NCBI GenBank assembly: GCA_035301545.1
Contig: DATGUA010000071.1
Location: 1 to 64,000 of the forward strand
Source of the DNA: DATGUA01 sp035301545
GTDB lineage: Bacteria; Bacillota; Clostridia; Tissierellales; Tissierellaceae
Length of the DNA stretch: 64,000 bases
Direction of reading: 5' to 3'
Shown here: one piece after another, positions 18,196 through 26,209 of the stretch
Layout: each line of letters opens with the position of its first letter
Position numbering within the stretch: the first letter of the stretch is position 1
Translations under genes and position numbers: made by a program
The notes under the pieces: generated by a model
Told to the model about the DNA's origin: nothing
Database searches by the model: none
What the model saw: only the letters and a program-made list of their open reading frames with translations

Positions 18196-18807
18196 CTATA
18201 AATCTTTTAGCAATCTTTCTACATTTTCTTTTAAGTTTAGTATATCTTTTCTATTATCTATAACTTTACTAGATAGATTTATTTTTTCTTCCATAGACAT
18301 TTGGGTCTGAATTCTTTCTTTTGCTTCATCTCTAGTAAAATTATCTCTTTTTATTAATCTTTTAATCTGTCTATCTTCATCTGTATATACTAGCCATATT
18401 TCATCAAATCCAATACTGTATTTTTTAATTTCATCTATTTCTTCAAAAAGTAATGGTATATCTAGAAATAATATATTCTTATCACAATATTTCTTTATAT
18501 ACTCTTTCATAGATTTATAAATGTAAGGGTGGGTTATATTATTTAGAATTTTAAGTGAATCACTATCTGAAAACACAATGTTACCTAATTCTTCTCGATT
18601 TATAGTTTTATCCTTATTTATTATAGAATCTCCAAAGAAATTTATTATATCTTTATATGCTGGTTTATTAATTTCTATGATTTCCCTGGCAATTATATCT
18701 GCATCTATAATTTTGTATCCTTTATCTTTTAATATATTTGATACTGTAGATTTACCAGAGGCTATGCCTCCGGTTAATCCAATTATTTTACAATTATTCT
18801 GTATCAT
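18196..18807 (-). CDS. coaE: Dephospho-CoA kinase
   Basis: A 203-residue P-loop kinase for the last step of coenzyme A synthesis. The ATP site GLTGGIASGKSTVS is at about residues 10-23, followed by IIDADIIAREI (the DxD motif) and the lid region RQIKRLIKRDNFTRDEAKERI. It overlaps polA by 14 bp, and its ribosome binding site lies inside the polA end. The polA-coaE order is common in Firmicutes. Confidence 0.95.
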   Translation of the reverse strand: MIQNNCKIIGLTGGIASGKSTVSNILKDKGYKIIDADIIAREIIEINKPAYKDIINFFGDSIINKDKTINREELGNIVFSDSDSLKILNNITHPYIYKSMKEYIKKYCDKNILFLDIPLLFEEIDEIKKYSIGFDEIWLVYTDEDRQIKRLIKRDNFTRDEAKERIQTQMSMEEKINLSSKVIDNRKDILNLKENVERLLKDL

Positions 18808-21466
18808 ACCAACTATCTCCCTCTTGTATATCAGCTTTTAGAGGTATATCTAAATTAACTGCATTTTCCATAATATCTTTAAGCATTTCTTTCACTTCAT
18901 CTACTTCATCCTTATGAGTTTCAATTATTAATTCATCATGTACTTGTAATATTAGTCTAGATTTTAACTTTCTTTTTTGAAGCTCATTATATACTCTAAC
19001 CATAGATACTTTGATTATATCTGCGGCACTACCCTGAATAGGTGTATTCATTGCAATTCTTTTGCCGAAGGATCTTACATTAAAGTTTTTAGCTTTGAGT
19101 TCAGGTATATATCTTCTCCTATGAAAGAGTGTTTCTACATAACCTTTTGTTTTTCCTTCTTCTACTATATCATCCATGAACTTTTTTATATCTTTGTAAT
19201 TGTGCAGATATTTATCTATATATTCTTTAGCTTCTTTCCTAGGTATATCTAAATCTCTTGATAAACCATAATCTGAAATACCATATACTATACCAAAGTT
19301 TACTGCCTTAGCATTATCTCTTAATCTAGGGTCTACTTCATCCATAGGTACATGGAATACTTCTGAGGCAGTTTTTTGATGTATATCCTGATCACTTCTA
19401 AAAGCTTCAATCATCTTTTTATCACCAGATATATGGGCTAATACTCTTAATTCTATCTGAGAATAGTCTGCATCTATTAATGTATAATCTTCTCCATCTA
19501 CAACAAAAGCTTTTCTAATCTTTCTTCCGTCTTCAGTTCTAATAGGTATGTTTTGAAGATTAGGTGAAGTACTAGATATCCGACCAGTAGTAGTTATTGT
19601 TTGATTAAAGCTAGAATGTATTCTTCCTGTATCTTTATTTATTAATTTAATAAATCCGTCTATATAGGTAGATTTCAATTTTACTATTTGCCTGTATCTA
19701 AGTATTTTTTTAATAATTGGATGTTTGTCTTCTAATGCTTCTAAAACTTCTACATTAGTTGAATAACCAGTTTTTGTTCTCTTTATCACTGGTAATTCTA
19801 ATTCTTCGAACAATACTTCTCCTACTTGTTTTGGAGAATTAACATTAAATTCTACACCTGCTAATTCATATATTTCACTTACTAATTCATTAATCTCCTC
19901 ATCATATTCTCTACTTAATTTATCTAGCTCTTCCCTATCTATTTTAAAACCTAAATATCCCATACTAGCCATTACTTCTATTAAAGGAAGTTCCACATTA
20001 TAATATAAGTCTTCCATATTCAATTCTTTAATTTGTTCTATCATTATAGGTTCTAGTTCATATACGGTATCTAATAAAAATGCTAGATAATGAGCTCTTT
20101 CTTCTTCAGTTAAATCTATAAAACTTTTTTTCTTTTTTCCTTTACCTAATAATGATTCTTCATCTACACCATAATAATCTAGGTATTCATGACTTAAATT
20201 ATTAATAGAATAATCATTTTGTCCTGGCTTTATTAAATACTGTCCTATCATAGAATCATAAGTATAATTAGTAATAGATATTCCCATTCTAAATAATATT
20301 ATGATATCATCTCTTAATTGATGACCTATTTTCTCAATAGATGAATCTTCAAATATTGATTTAAATACCTTTATAAAACTGTCCTTGTATTTTTTCATAT
20401 CTATATAATATATTAAGCTGTCTTCTACTTTTAATCCAAGAGAAATAATATTGTTTTCTATATAATTGTCTTGATCAATTAAGAATTTGAAAGCAAATTT
20501 CTCTTTTTCTTTAATTTTAGATACTATATCCTCAAAATCACCTTCATTTTTAATTTCATACTTAAATTCCTTTTCTATTTCTTCCACTTCATCAATATAT
20601 TCTTCAGGAATCTTATCTAATAAGGATTTAAATTCATACTTCTGATACAAAGGAGCTAATTTATCCCAGTCAGGAGTTTTAATTTTCAAATCTTCTATAT
20701 CTACATCTAAAGGTACATTTATAATTATTTCTCCTAATTTCCGGCTCATATAAGCAATATTTTCATTTTCTATTAGATTTTCCTTTAGTTTTTTACCTGG
20801 TACATCATCTAAATTCCCATATACATTTTCCATAGTATCAAATTGTTTTAATAATTTTAATCCGGTCTTTTCTCCAATTCCTGGAACTCCTGGTATATTA
20901 TCTGATGAATCACCCATTAGTCCTTTTAAATCTATAAATTGTTTAGGCTCTATTTCATATTCTTCTACTATTTTTTCCCGATCAAATATATCCATTTCTG
21001 AAATACCTTTTCTAGTTAATAAGATTTTAGCATTATCTGTTGCTAATTGTAAATAGTCTTTATCACCAGTTACTAATATTACCTCTAGACCTTCCTCTTC
21101 ACCTGTCTTAGCTAATGTTCCTGCTATATCATCTGCTTCATATTCTTGTAATTCTAGTGTTTTTATATTCATAGCTTTTAATACATCTCTAATAATAGGA
21201 AATTGTTGAGCTAATTCACTTGGTGCTGAATCTCTAGTTCCTTTATAGTCTTTGTATTCCTTATGTCTAAAGGTAGGACCCTTCTTATCAAAAGCTACAC
21301 ATAGATATTCTGGTGTATATTCTTCTTGAATCCGATATAACATAGTTAAAAATCCATACACTCCATTAGTATAGACTCCTTCTTTCGTTGATAAAAGAGG
21401 TAATGCATAAAATGCTCTATGAAGTAATGAGCTACCGTCTATTATCATTAGTTTTTCTTTGTCCAT
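18794..21466 (-). CDS. polA: DNA polymerase I
   Basis: An 890-residue protein. The 5'-3' exonuclease domain is at about 1-290 (start MIIDGSSLLHRAFYALP, then GLMGDSSDNIPGVPGIGEKT). The 3'-5' exonuclease-like domain is at about 300-480. The polymerase domain follows, with motif A (DADYSQIELRVLAHISGD), motif B (RDNAKAVNFGIVYGISDYG) and motif C (QVHDEL). The 3'-5' exonuclease motifs appear lost (FLIDQDN in place of the usual DxE, GHQLRDD in place of NxKxD), as in Bacillus and Thermus Pol I, so proofreading is probably absent. The start is ATG with AGGAGTG. Confidence 0.96.
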   Translation of the reverse strand: MDKEKLMIIDGSSLLHRAFYALPLLSTKEGVYTNGVYGFLTMLYRIQEEYTPEYLCVAFDKKGPTFRHKEYKDYKGTRDSAPSELAQQFPIIRDVLKAMNIKTLELQEYEADDIAGTLAKTGEEEGLEVILVTGDKDYLQLATDNAKILLTRKGISEMDIFDREKIVEEYEIEPKQFIDLKGLMGDSSDNIPGVPGIGEKTGLKLLKQFDTMENVYGNLDDVPGKKLKENLIENENIAYMSRKLGEIIINVPLDVDIEDLKIKTPDWDKLAPLYQKYEFKSLLDKIPEEYIDEVEEIEKEFKYEIKNEGDFEDIVSKIKEKEKFAFKFLIDQDNYIENNIISLGLKVEDSLIYYIDMKKYKDSFIKVFKSIFEDSSIEKIGHQLRDDIIILFRMGISITNYTYDSMIGQYLIKPGQNDYSINNLSHEYLDYYGVDEESLLGKGKKKKSFIDLTEEERAHYLAFLLDTVYELEPIMIEQIKELNMEDLYYNVELPLIEVMASMGYLGFKIDREELDKLSREYDEEINELVSEIYELAGVEFNVNSPKQVGEVLFEELELPVIKRTKTGYSTNVEVLEALEDKHPIIKKILRYRQIVKLKSTYIDGFIKLINKDTGRIHSSFNQTITTTGRISSTSPNLQNIPIRTEDGRKIRKAFVVDGEDYTLIDADYSQIELRVLAHISGDKKMIEAFRSDQDIHQKTASEVFHVPMDEVDPRLRDNAKAVNFGIVYGISDYGLSRDLDIPRKEAKEYIDKYLHNYKDIKKFMDDIVEEGKTKGYVETLFHRRRYIPELKAKNFNVRSFGKRIAMNTPIQGSAADIIKVSMVRVYNELQKRKLKSRLILQVHDELIIETHKDEVDEVKEMLKDIMENAVNLDIPLKADIQEGDSWYDTE

Positions 21467-21598
21467 TAATAAATCACTCCTATTAGAAACTTTCTATAGA
21501 TAAGTATACATGGAAATATCAATATAGTAAACAAAGTCACTTAAAATTTTTTATTGATTAATTGTTATTTCCATGTTATCATATTATTTATCAACTAA

Positions 21599-21686
21599 GC
21601 CGGAGTGGTGGAACTGGCAGACGCGTTGGACTCAAAATCCAATGGTACCTAGTACCGTGTGGGTTCGATTCCCACCTTCGGCACCA
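21599..21686 (+). tRNA. tRNA-Leu (anticodon CAA)
   Basis: The 88-nt gene has acceptor arms GCCGGAG / CTTCGGC, an encoded CCA, anticodon loop CTCAAAA with stem TTGGA/TCCAA, a long variable arm GGTACCTAGTACC and T-loop TTCGATT. A terminator follows at once. Confidence 0.96.
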
Positions 21687-21691
21687 TAATA

Positions 21692-21747
21692 AAAAATCCC
21701 AGTAATTTAAATCATTAGAATTATAGATTTAGATTACTGGGATTTTA
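21692..21747. terminator. Terminator after tRNA-Leu
   Basis: Arms AAAATCCCAGTAAT / ATTACTGGGATTTT enclose an A/T-rich loop, followed by a T tract on the plus strand. It ends the tRNA transcript and may also serve the convergent CNNM gene. Confidence 0.88.
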
Positions 21748-21810
21748 TTTAAAAATGTTATTAATCTTAATAATGATATACCAGTTATCTGAACGCTCCT
21801 TATCATCTGT

Positions 21811-23058
21811 TTATATTATTATTCTAATCTTTTTTATCCTATTTCTGTTAATACTCTCTATAATAAATTTAATATTTTCATATTCTATCACTTCTCCTAT
21901 TTCAGGAATTTTATCTATGAGTCCAATTACAAATCCTGCTATAGTATCAAAGTCCTCTGATTCTATATGGGTTCCTATCAATTTATTAATCTCATCTATC
22001 CTAACATTTCCATTTACTATATATTCATCTTTTTCAACTACCTCTATATCATCGATTTCTTTATCATATTCATCTTCTATATCCCCTACTATTTTTTCTA
22101 TTAAATCCTCCATAGTTACTATACCTTCAGTTCCGCCATATTCGTCTATAACAATTACCATATGAATCCTGTTTGTCCTCATCTCTTTGAATAAATCTTT
22201 TGTGGACTTAAATTCATAGGTAAAATGGGGCATACGAATGTACTTTCTTAGATTAAACTCACCTTCTTTTTTCCCTTGTAAAAATAGTAAATCCTTTAAA
22301 TATAAAATACCAATTATATTATCCATTGTATCTTCATAAACCGGTATTCGAGAATATTGTTCCTTACTAATTATATGAATAATTTCTTCATAGGGAAGTT
22401 CAACATCTATTGCTGTCATCTCGGTACGTGTAATCATAAGATCATTTATTTGAGAATCTTTGAAATCAAATACATTATATATCATATCTTTTTCTTCACC
22501 TTCTAAAACACCCTCTTTATAACTTACACCAACTATAGTTTTTAATTCTTCTTGTGTGATAAAAGGTTGACTTGCATGAATATCTCCCCCTAATATTTTG
22601 ATCATAAAATTAGTTATTTTAGATAAAATAAAATTAACAGGAGTTAAAATGACCATAACAAATTGAACAAAACTAGATAATTTTAGAGAAACTTCTTCTG
22701 AGTTCTGCGCTGCTAAAGATTTTGGAGTTATTTCACCAAATATAAGTATTAATAAGGTCATTATTCCAGTTGCTATACCTACCCCAGTATTACCAAATAT
22801 TTCAATAGCCAAAGATGTCATCAATGATGATGCACCAACATTTACTACATTATTCCCTATAAGTATAGCACCTAATAACTTGTTTGGATCACTTAATAAC
22901 TTATTAACTCTATCTGCACCTTTTTCCTTATTTTCAACCATTTGCTTAACACGAATTTTACTTAATGACATTAAAGCTGTTTCAGATGCTGAAAACAAAG
23001 CGGACAAGGCTAAACATATAATTAATGTAACAATTTTCCACAAACTATCCGAATCCAA
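21811..23058 (-). CDS. CNNM/CorC family membrane protein (DUF21-CBS-CorC)
   Basis: A 415-residue protein. The DUF21/CNNM membrane domain (about 1-185) has the SASETALMSLSKIRVKQM motif. A paired CBS domain (about 205-325) includes RIPVYEDTMDNIIGILYLKDLL and VVIDEYGGTEGIVTMEDLIE. A C-terminal CorC/HlyC transporter-associated domain follows (about 340-415). The family is implicated in Mg2+ (or Na+/Mg2+) transport; the older 'hemolysin' label is not supported by sequence. The start is TTG, with AAGGAGAG 9 bp upstream. It stands alone. Confidence 0.92.
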   Translation of the reverse strand: MDSDSLWKIVTLIICLALSALFSASETALMSLSKIRVKQMVENKEKGADRVNKLLSDPNKLLGAILIGNNVVNVGASSLMTSLAIEIFGNTGVGIATGIMTLLILIFGEITPKSLAAQNSEEVSLKLSSFVQFVMVILTPVNFILSKITNFMIKILGGDIHASQPFITQEELKTIVGVSYKEGVLEGEEKDMIYNVFDFKDSQINDLMITRTEMTAIDVELPYEEIIHIISKEQYSRIPVYEDTMDNIIGILYLKDLLFLQGKKEGEFNLRKYIRMPHFTYEFKSTKDLFKEMRTNRIHMVIVIDEYGGTEGIVTMEDLIEKIVGDIEDEYDKEIDDIEVVEKDEYIVNGNVRIDEINKLIGTHIESEDFDTIAGFVIGLIDKIPEIGEVIEYENIKFIIESINRNRIKKIRIII

Positions 23059-23256
23059 GAACTGTCACTCTCCTTAAAGTTTAATTTAGCTTTAATTACA
23101 CTTTACATCAATAATTATTCAATGTATCTTTATGATTTCCATATTCATATTGAAATAGACTATAGATTGACAACATTATTTTAGACAAAAATCCTACTTA
23201 AGATAGATTTTCTTTAATACTAGGATGCTTTAAATAACTTCTTAATAAAAAAATGA

Positions 23257-23299
23257 GTAATTCATCCCACCACTTTAGAAGTGGGGGAATTCTTACTCA
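23257..23299. mobile_element. IS200/IS605-type end remnant
   Basis: The stretch ATTCATCCCACCACTTTAGA followed by a G-run and AATTCTTACTCAA has the layout of a right end of IS200/IS605-family (TnpB-encoding) elements: a subterminal hairpin (267-287 of 23 kb, one A/G mismatch) set between TTCATCCC and TTCTTACTC. No tnpA or tnpB frame is left beside it. The call rests on resemblance to known clostridial element ends and could be a coincidence. Confidence 0.45.
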
Positions 23300-23452
23300 A
23301 ATAGGCAAGGGGAGTTCATGTATAAAAATAATATAATATTTTAGGAATTAGACCTTGATCCCTTATCTTAAAACTTATAAATAACTCAATTTGTTACTTC
23401 ATCAACAGCCTCAGTTCCTAAAATAACCACTATACTTCTCAACTTCTATTTA

Positions 23453-23712
23453 TTTAATCTTAGTATTTACTGCCTCACATATTAATTTTAAGTCTTCTTT
23501 TGTTGTAAAGGTAGATTAATGGCTAAAGCTGCTAAAAAAATATTTCTTCTATTTTAGATCTTATACCACTTGTGCCATTTATATAATCGGCTAATCGAGC
23601 AATTATAATTCCTCTTACCAGTCTATTAGGTAACTTTTTCCTAGAGGTACACCATAGGCAAATAATCTAGATCTAAACTCTTTAAGCTCTTCATCCTTTA
23701 GTACCTTTTTGA
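23453..23712 (-). pseudogene. Decayed, frameshifted coding remnant
   Basis: Reading leftwards, protein-like segments appear in different frames: LKEFRSRLFAYGVPLGK, then RGIIIARLADYINGTSG, then LAALAINLP shifting by one base into FTTKEDLKLICEAV and a stop. At least two frame changes and in-frame stops separate them. The pieces read like one former enzyme of unidentified family. The MATE gene begins to overlap this scar at its right edge, which suggests insertion into or next to an already dying gene. Confidence 0.5.
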
Positions 23713-23716
23713 CAGC

Positions 23717-25063
23717 CTATATCTCTTCTAAAGGCACAAGCTCAATCCAATTGAATCTTAAGGCTAGCCAAATAAGCAGAACCGTTAATCCCTCAGATAT
23801 AGGAAAAACCAGCCAAATTCCATTTGGGCCAAAGAGATTTGGTAAAATCCAAAGCAAGGGAATAAATAAAATAAGGCTACGACTTAAGACAATCGATGTT
23901 GCAATACGGGTTTTTCCAATAGATTGATAAAATTCCACAAAGACTATGTTAATTCCTAAAAACATATAACCTGCAAAAAAATAGACAATCCCGATCTTCG
24001 TATAATCAATAATTTCAGGAATATTCATTCCAAAAATATTAATAATCATTCCTTTTGCCAAAACTCCAAACATAAATGCTACTACTCCAGCACTAAATGC
24101 TGTTATGATTGCAATCCGAATGAACTTTTTTAACCGTTGATGGAGTTGTGCACCATAATGGTAACTTGTAATAGGTTGCAAGGCCGCTCCTATCCCAGTA
24201 AACATCATAAGAAAAACTGTATATATATTGTTGACAACAGCATAAGCTACAACTCCCTTTTCCCCAACAAAATAACTAAACGTTATGTTAAAGGCAATCA
24301 CCATCACTGCAACTGATCCTTGAACAACAAAACTAGGAAAGCCAATTGAGAAAATATGCCTAAGGAGGGAAAAGTCAATTTTTGATCGGACAAATTCCAT
24401 TTGGTTTATCTTGGTTAAAAAATGTGTGAGTAAAACTAATAGTCCCATGAAAGTCCCTATTACCGTTGCATAAGCAGCCCCTTTTACCCCCCATTTAAAG
24501 ATAAAGATAAAGAGATAATCTAAAATAATATTCACAAGAGCTGTTACAATTAATCCCGCCATGGCAAGCGTTGGATTTCCATCATTTCGAATAAAGATGC
24601 TTAAAATATTTTGAAGAACAAATACAAGTCCAAACAAAAGAATAATGTGGAGATAATTTTCCACATATGAAATAATTGAGTCATTTGCTCCAAATAAATA
24701 AGCAAGTGGTTGCTCAAATAATAGACAGAATATAATAAACAATCCTGTTGTCATAATGGCAAGAATAATAGAATGTGTAAATATTTCTTTCCCACGATGT
24801 CGATTGTTTTTACCATGTGCAATAGAATACAAGGTGGCACCCCCCATGCCTATCCATAAAGAAACAGAAGTAATTAGTGAGTAAATCGGCACTGCAATAT
24901 TAACTCCTGCTAGTCCTTGTTCTCCAACACCATGACTGACGAATAATCCATCTATTAAAACGTTGATAGCCATCAACATATTTCCAAATAAGGATGGGAT
25001 TAGATACTTTACAAATAATTTTCCTGGCTCCATTGTTTCCATCATTGAATGATTGTTTTCCAT
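23717..25063 (-). CDS. MATE family multidrug efflux transporter
   Basis: A 448-residue protein with twelve hydrophobic segments in two related halves of MATE type (N-terminal PGKLFVKYLIPSLFGNMLM, loop GLFVSHGVGEQGLAGVNIA; second half PSFVVQGSVAVMVIAFN and GIGAALQPITSYHYGA). It exports cationic or organic compounds using an ion gradient. It is transcribed divergently from a MerR-type regulator over an intergenic region that carries a MerR-style promoter. Base use looks richer in G+C than in neighbouring genes, and the flanks are scarred, so I infer acquisition by transfer. The ribosome binding site is GGAGG. Confidence 0.92.
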   Translation of the reverse strand: MENNHSMMETMEPGKLFVKYLIPSLFGNMLMAINVLIDGLFVSHGVGEQGLAGVNIAVPIYSLITSVSLWIGMGGATLYSIAHGKNNRHRGKEIFTHSIILAIMTTGLFIIFCLLFEQPLAYLFGANDSIISYVENYLHIILLFGLVFVLQNILSIFIRNDGNPTLAMAGLIVTALVNIILDYLFIFIFKWGVKGAAYATVIGTFMGLLVLLTHFLTKINQMEFVRSKIDFSLLRHIFSIGFPSFVVQGSVAVMVIAFNITFSYFVGEKGVVAYAVVNNIYTVFLMMFTGIGAALQPITSYHYGAQLHQRLKKFIRIAIITAFSAGVVAFMFGVLAKGMIINIFGMNIPEIIDYTKIGIVYFFAGYMFLGINIVFVEFYQSIGKTRIATSIVLSRSLILFIPLLWILPNLFGPNGIWLVFPISEGLTVLLIWLALRFNWIELVPLEEI

Positions 25064-25139
25064 AAAAAATACCTCCTAAAGTTTAAATTCTTTAAAGTTT
25101 ATCTTATTTTTAAAGCCTTTTTTCCCTTTCTATGCTATA

Positions 25140-25170
25140 ATGATAAAGTATACGGTTACCATATAGTCAA
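25140..25170 (-). promoter_or_regulatory. MerR-type promoter/operator of the MATE gene
   Basis: On the minus strand TTGACT (-35, plus coordinates 25165-25170) and TATCAT (-10, 25140-25145) are separated by 19 bp. That is the over-long spacer typical of promoters activated by MerR proteins through DNA untwisting. The spacer is filled by an imperfect dyad at 25147-25167, ACTATATGGT-A-ACCGTATACT on that strand (8 of 10 arm positions match). A plus-strand TATAAT at 25136-25141 overlaps it and may serve the regulator gene, allowing autoregulation. Confidence 0.75.
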
Positions 25171-25188
25171 GAAATAAGAGGTGAACAA

Positions 25189-26019
25189 TTGAGATCTACA
25201 AAAAAACTTTTTACAACAGGAGAATTTGCATATTTGTGTGGTGTAAAAAAACAAACTCTTTTTCATTATGATGATATTGATCTTTTAAAACCAGAGTATA
25301 GAAATGAATATGGGTATCGTTATTATTCTGTTCAACAAGCAGAGATCTTTAGCGTGATTGAAATGCTAAAAGAAATTGGGATGTCTTTAGCAGAAATTAA
25401 AGACTTTTTACATTTCCAAACTCCAGAGCAAACCATCGCATTATTAACAGAAAAAGAAATGATGATAAAAAAGAAAATCATGAAAATGCAAGGTACACAA
25501 CAAATGATACAAAACAAAAAAAAGCATATTAAAGATGCATTACGGTTGAATTTTGATTGCTTTACAATAGAAGAGATGGAAACAGAATACTATGTATTAA
25601 GTGAAAATATTTTAAACTGCTCCAATAAAGAATTTACGAGGTCAATTATGTCCTTTATTAAATATACAAAACAAGAAAGATTTGATACTACCTATCCTAT
25701 CGGAGGTTTGATTCGTCAAAAACAGATAGAGGCAGGAGATTATTTAAATTATTCCTATTCTTATATGCGTATTAATCAATTTGATTTAGCAAAACCTTTT
25801 ATTAAAAAAGCGGGGAAATATGTAGTTGGATATCATAAAGGGAGTTATATGACCATTCAGGAAACCTATGAAAAAATGAAAACTTATTTGGCTAAGGAAG
25901 GGTATCGTATTTGTGGGGATAGTTTTGAGGAATATATAATCGATGGCACAAGTGTAAGTAGAGAAAATGATTACGTAACAAAAATAATGATACTGGTAGA
26001 AAAAAAGACAACTATTTAA
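25189..26019 (+). CDS. MerR family regulator with GyrI/BmrR-like effector domain
   Basis: A 276-residue protein. The MerR winged helix is at about residues 8-75 (FTTGEFAYLCGVKKQTLFHYDDIDLL, then YGYRYYS), the coiled coil at about 80-120 and a C-terminal GyrI-like ligand domain at about 125-275 (end DYVTKIMILVEKK). The layout is that of BmrR, which binds lipophilic cations and activates an exporter. The divergent MATE gene with its 19-bp-spacer promoter is the obvious target. The start is TTG, 6 bp after AGAGGTG. The effector is unknown. Confidence 0.9.
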   Translation: MRSTKKLFTTGEFAYLCGVKKQTLFHYDDIDLLKPEYRNEYGYRYYSVQQAEIFSVIEMLKEIGMSLAEIKDFLHFQTPEQTIALLTEKEMMIKKKIMKMQGTQQMIQNKKKHIKDALRLNFDCFTIEEMETEYYVLSENILNCSNKEFTRSIMSFIKYTKQERFDTTYPIGGLIRQKQIEAGDYLNYSYSYMRINQFDLAKPFIKKAGKYVVGYHKGSYMTIQETYEKMKTYLAKEGYRICGDSFEEYIIDGTSVSRENDYVTKIMILVEKKTTI

Positions 26020-26074
26020 GTTGTCTATCTCTAGATCTTTAGTTAGGTCTTTAAAATTTAATCACTCTGCATAG

Positions 26075-26116
26075 GGTACTAATGCCGCCCAGGTTGGATT
26101 CCCACCTTCAACATTC
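26075..26116 (+). repeat. Decayed tRNA-Leu 3'-half-like sequence
   Basis: GGTACTAATGCCG followed by GGTTGGATTCCCACCTTC resembles the variable arm, T-arm and acceptor of the tRNA-Leu(CAA) at 21599 (there GGTACCTAGTACCG and GGTTCGATTCCCACCTTC). The T-stem no longer pairs fully and no 5' half is present, so it is not a functional tRNA. Such scraps mark old integration or recombination points at tRNA genes. Confidence 0.5.
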
Positions 26117-26118
26117 AA

Positions 26119-26152
26119 CAACAGACTTAAGAAAATTTTCTTAAGTCTGTTG
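26119..26152. terminator. Palindromic hairpin after the MerR gene
   Basis: A perfect 34-bp palindrome (arms CAACAGACTTAAGAAAA / TTTTCTTAAGTCTGTTG) lies between the converging MerR and pyruvate oxidase genes. The T tract is inside the stem rather than after it, so termination strength is uncertain. Confidence 0.65.
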
Positions 26153-26209
26153 CTGATTATAAAAATATAATTTATATTATTAATTTTAATTAATTATTTA
26201 ATTCTTAAT

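Larger units (their letters stand above)
23059..23716. other. Gene-poor stretch with mobile-element and gene remnants
   Basis: This 658-bp interval holds no intact gene. From left to right it has an unremarkable A/T-rich leader of the CNNM gene, an IS200/IS605-like end hairpin (23257-23299) and a decayed minus-strand reading frame (about 23453-23712) that runs into the 3' end of the MATE gene. It looks like old mobile-element scar tissue. Confidence 0.65.

Noticed and set aside
21599..26116. An integrative element spanning from tRNA-Leu(CAA) to the tRNA-like scrap
   Set aside because: No integrase or other element genes are present, and the interval contains an ordinary CNNM/CorC gene with host-like base use. 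The scrap is reported separately only as a possible relic.
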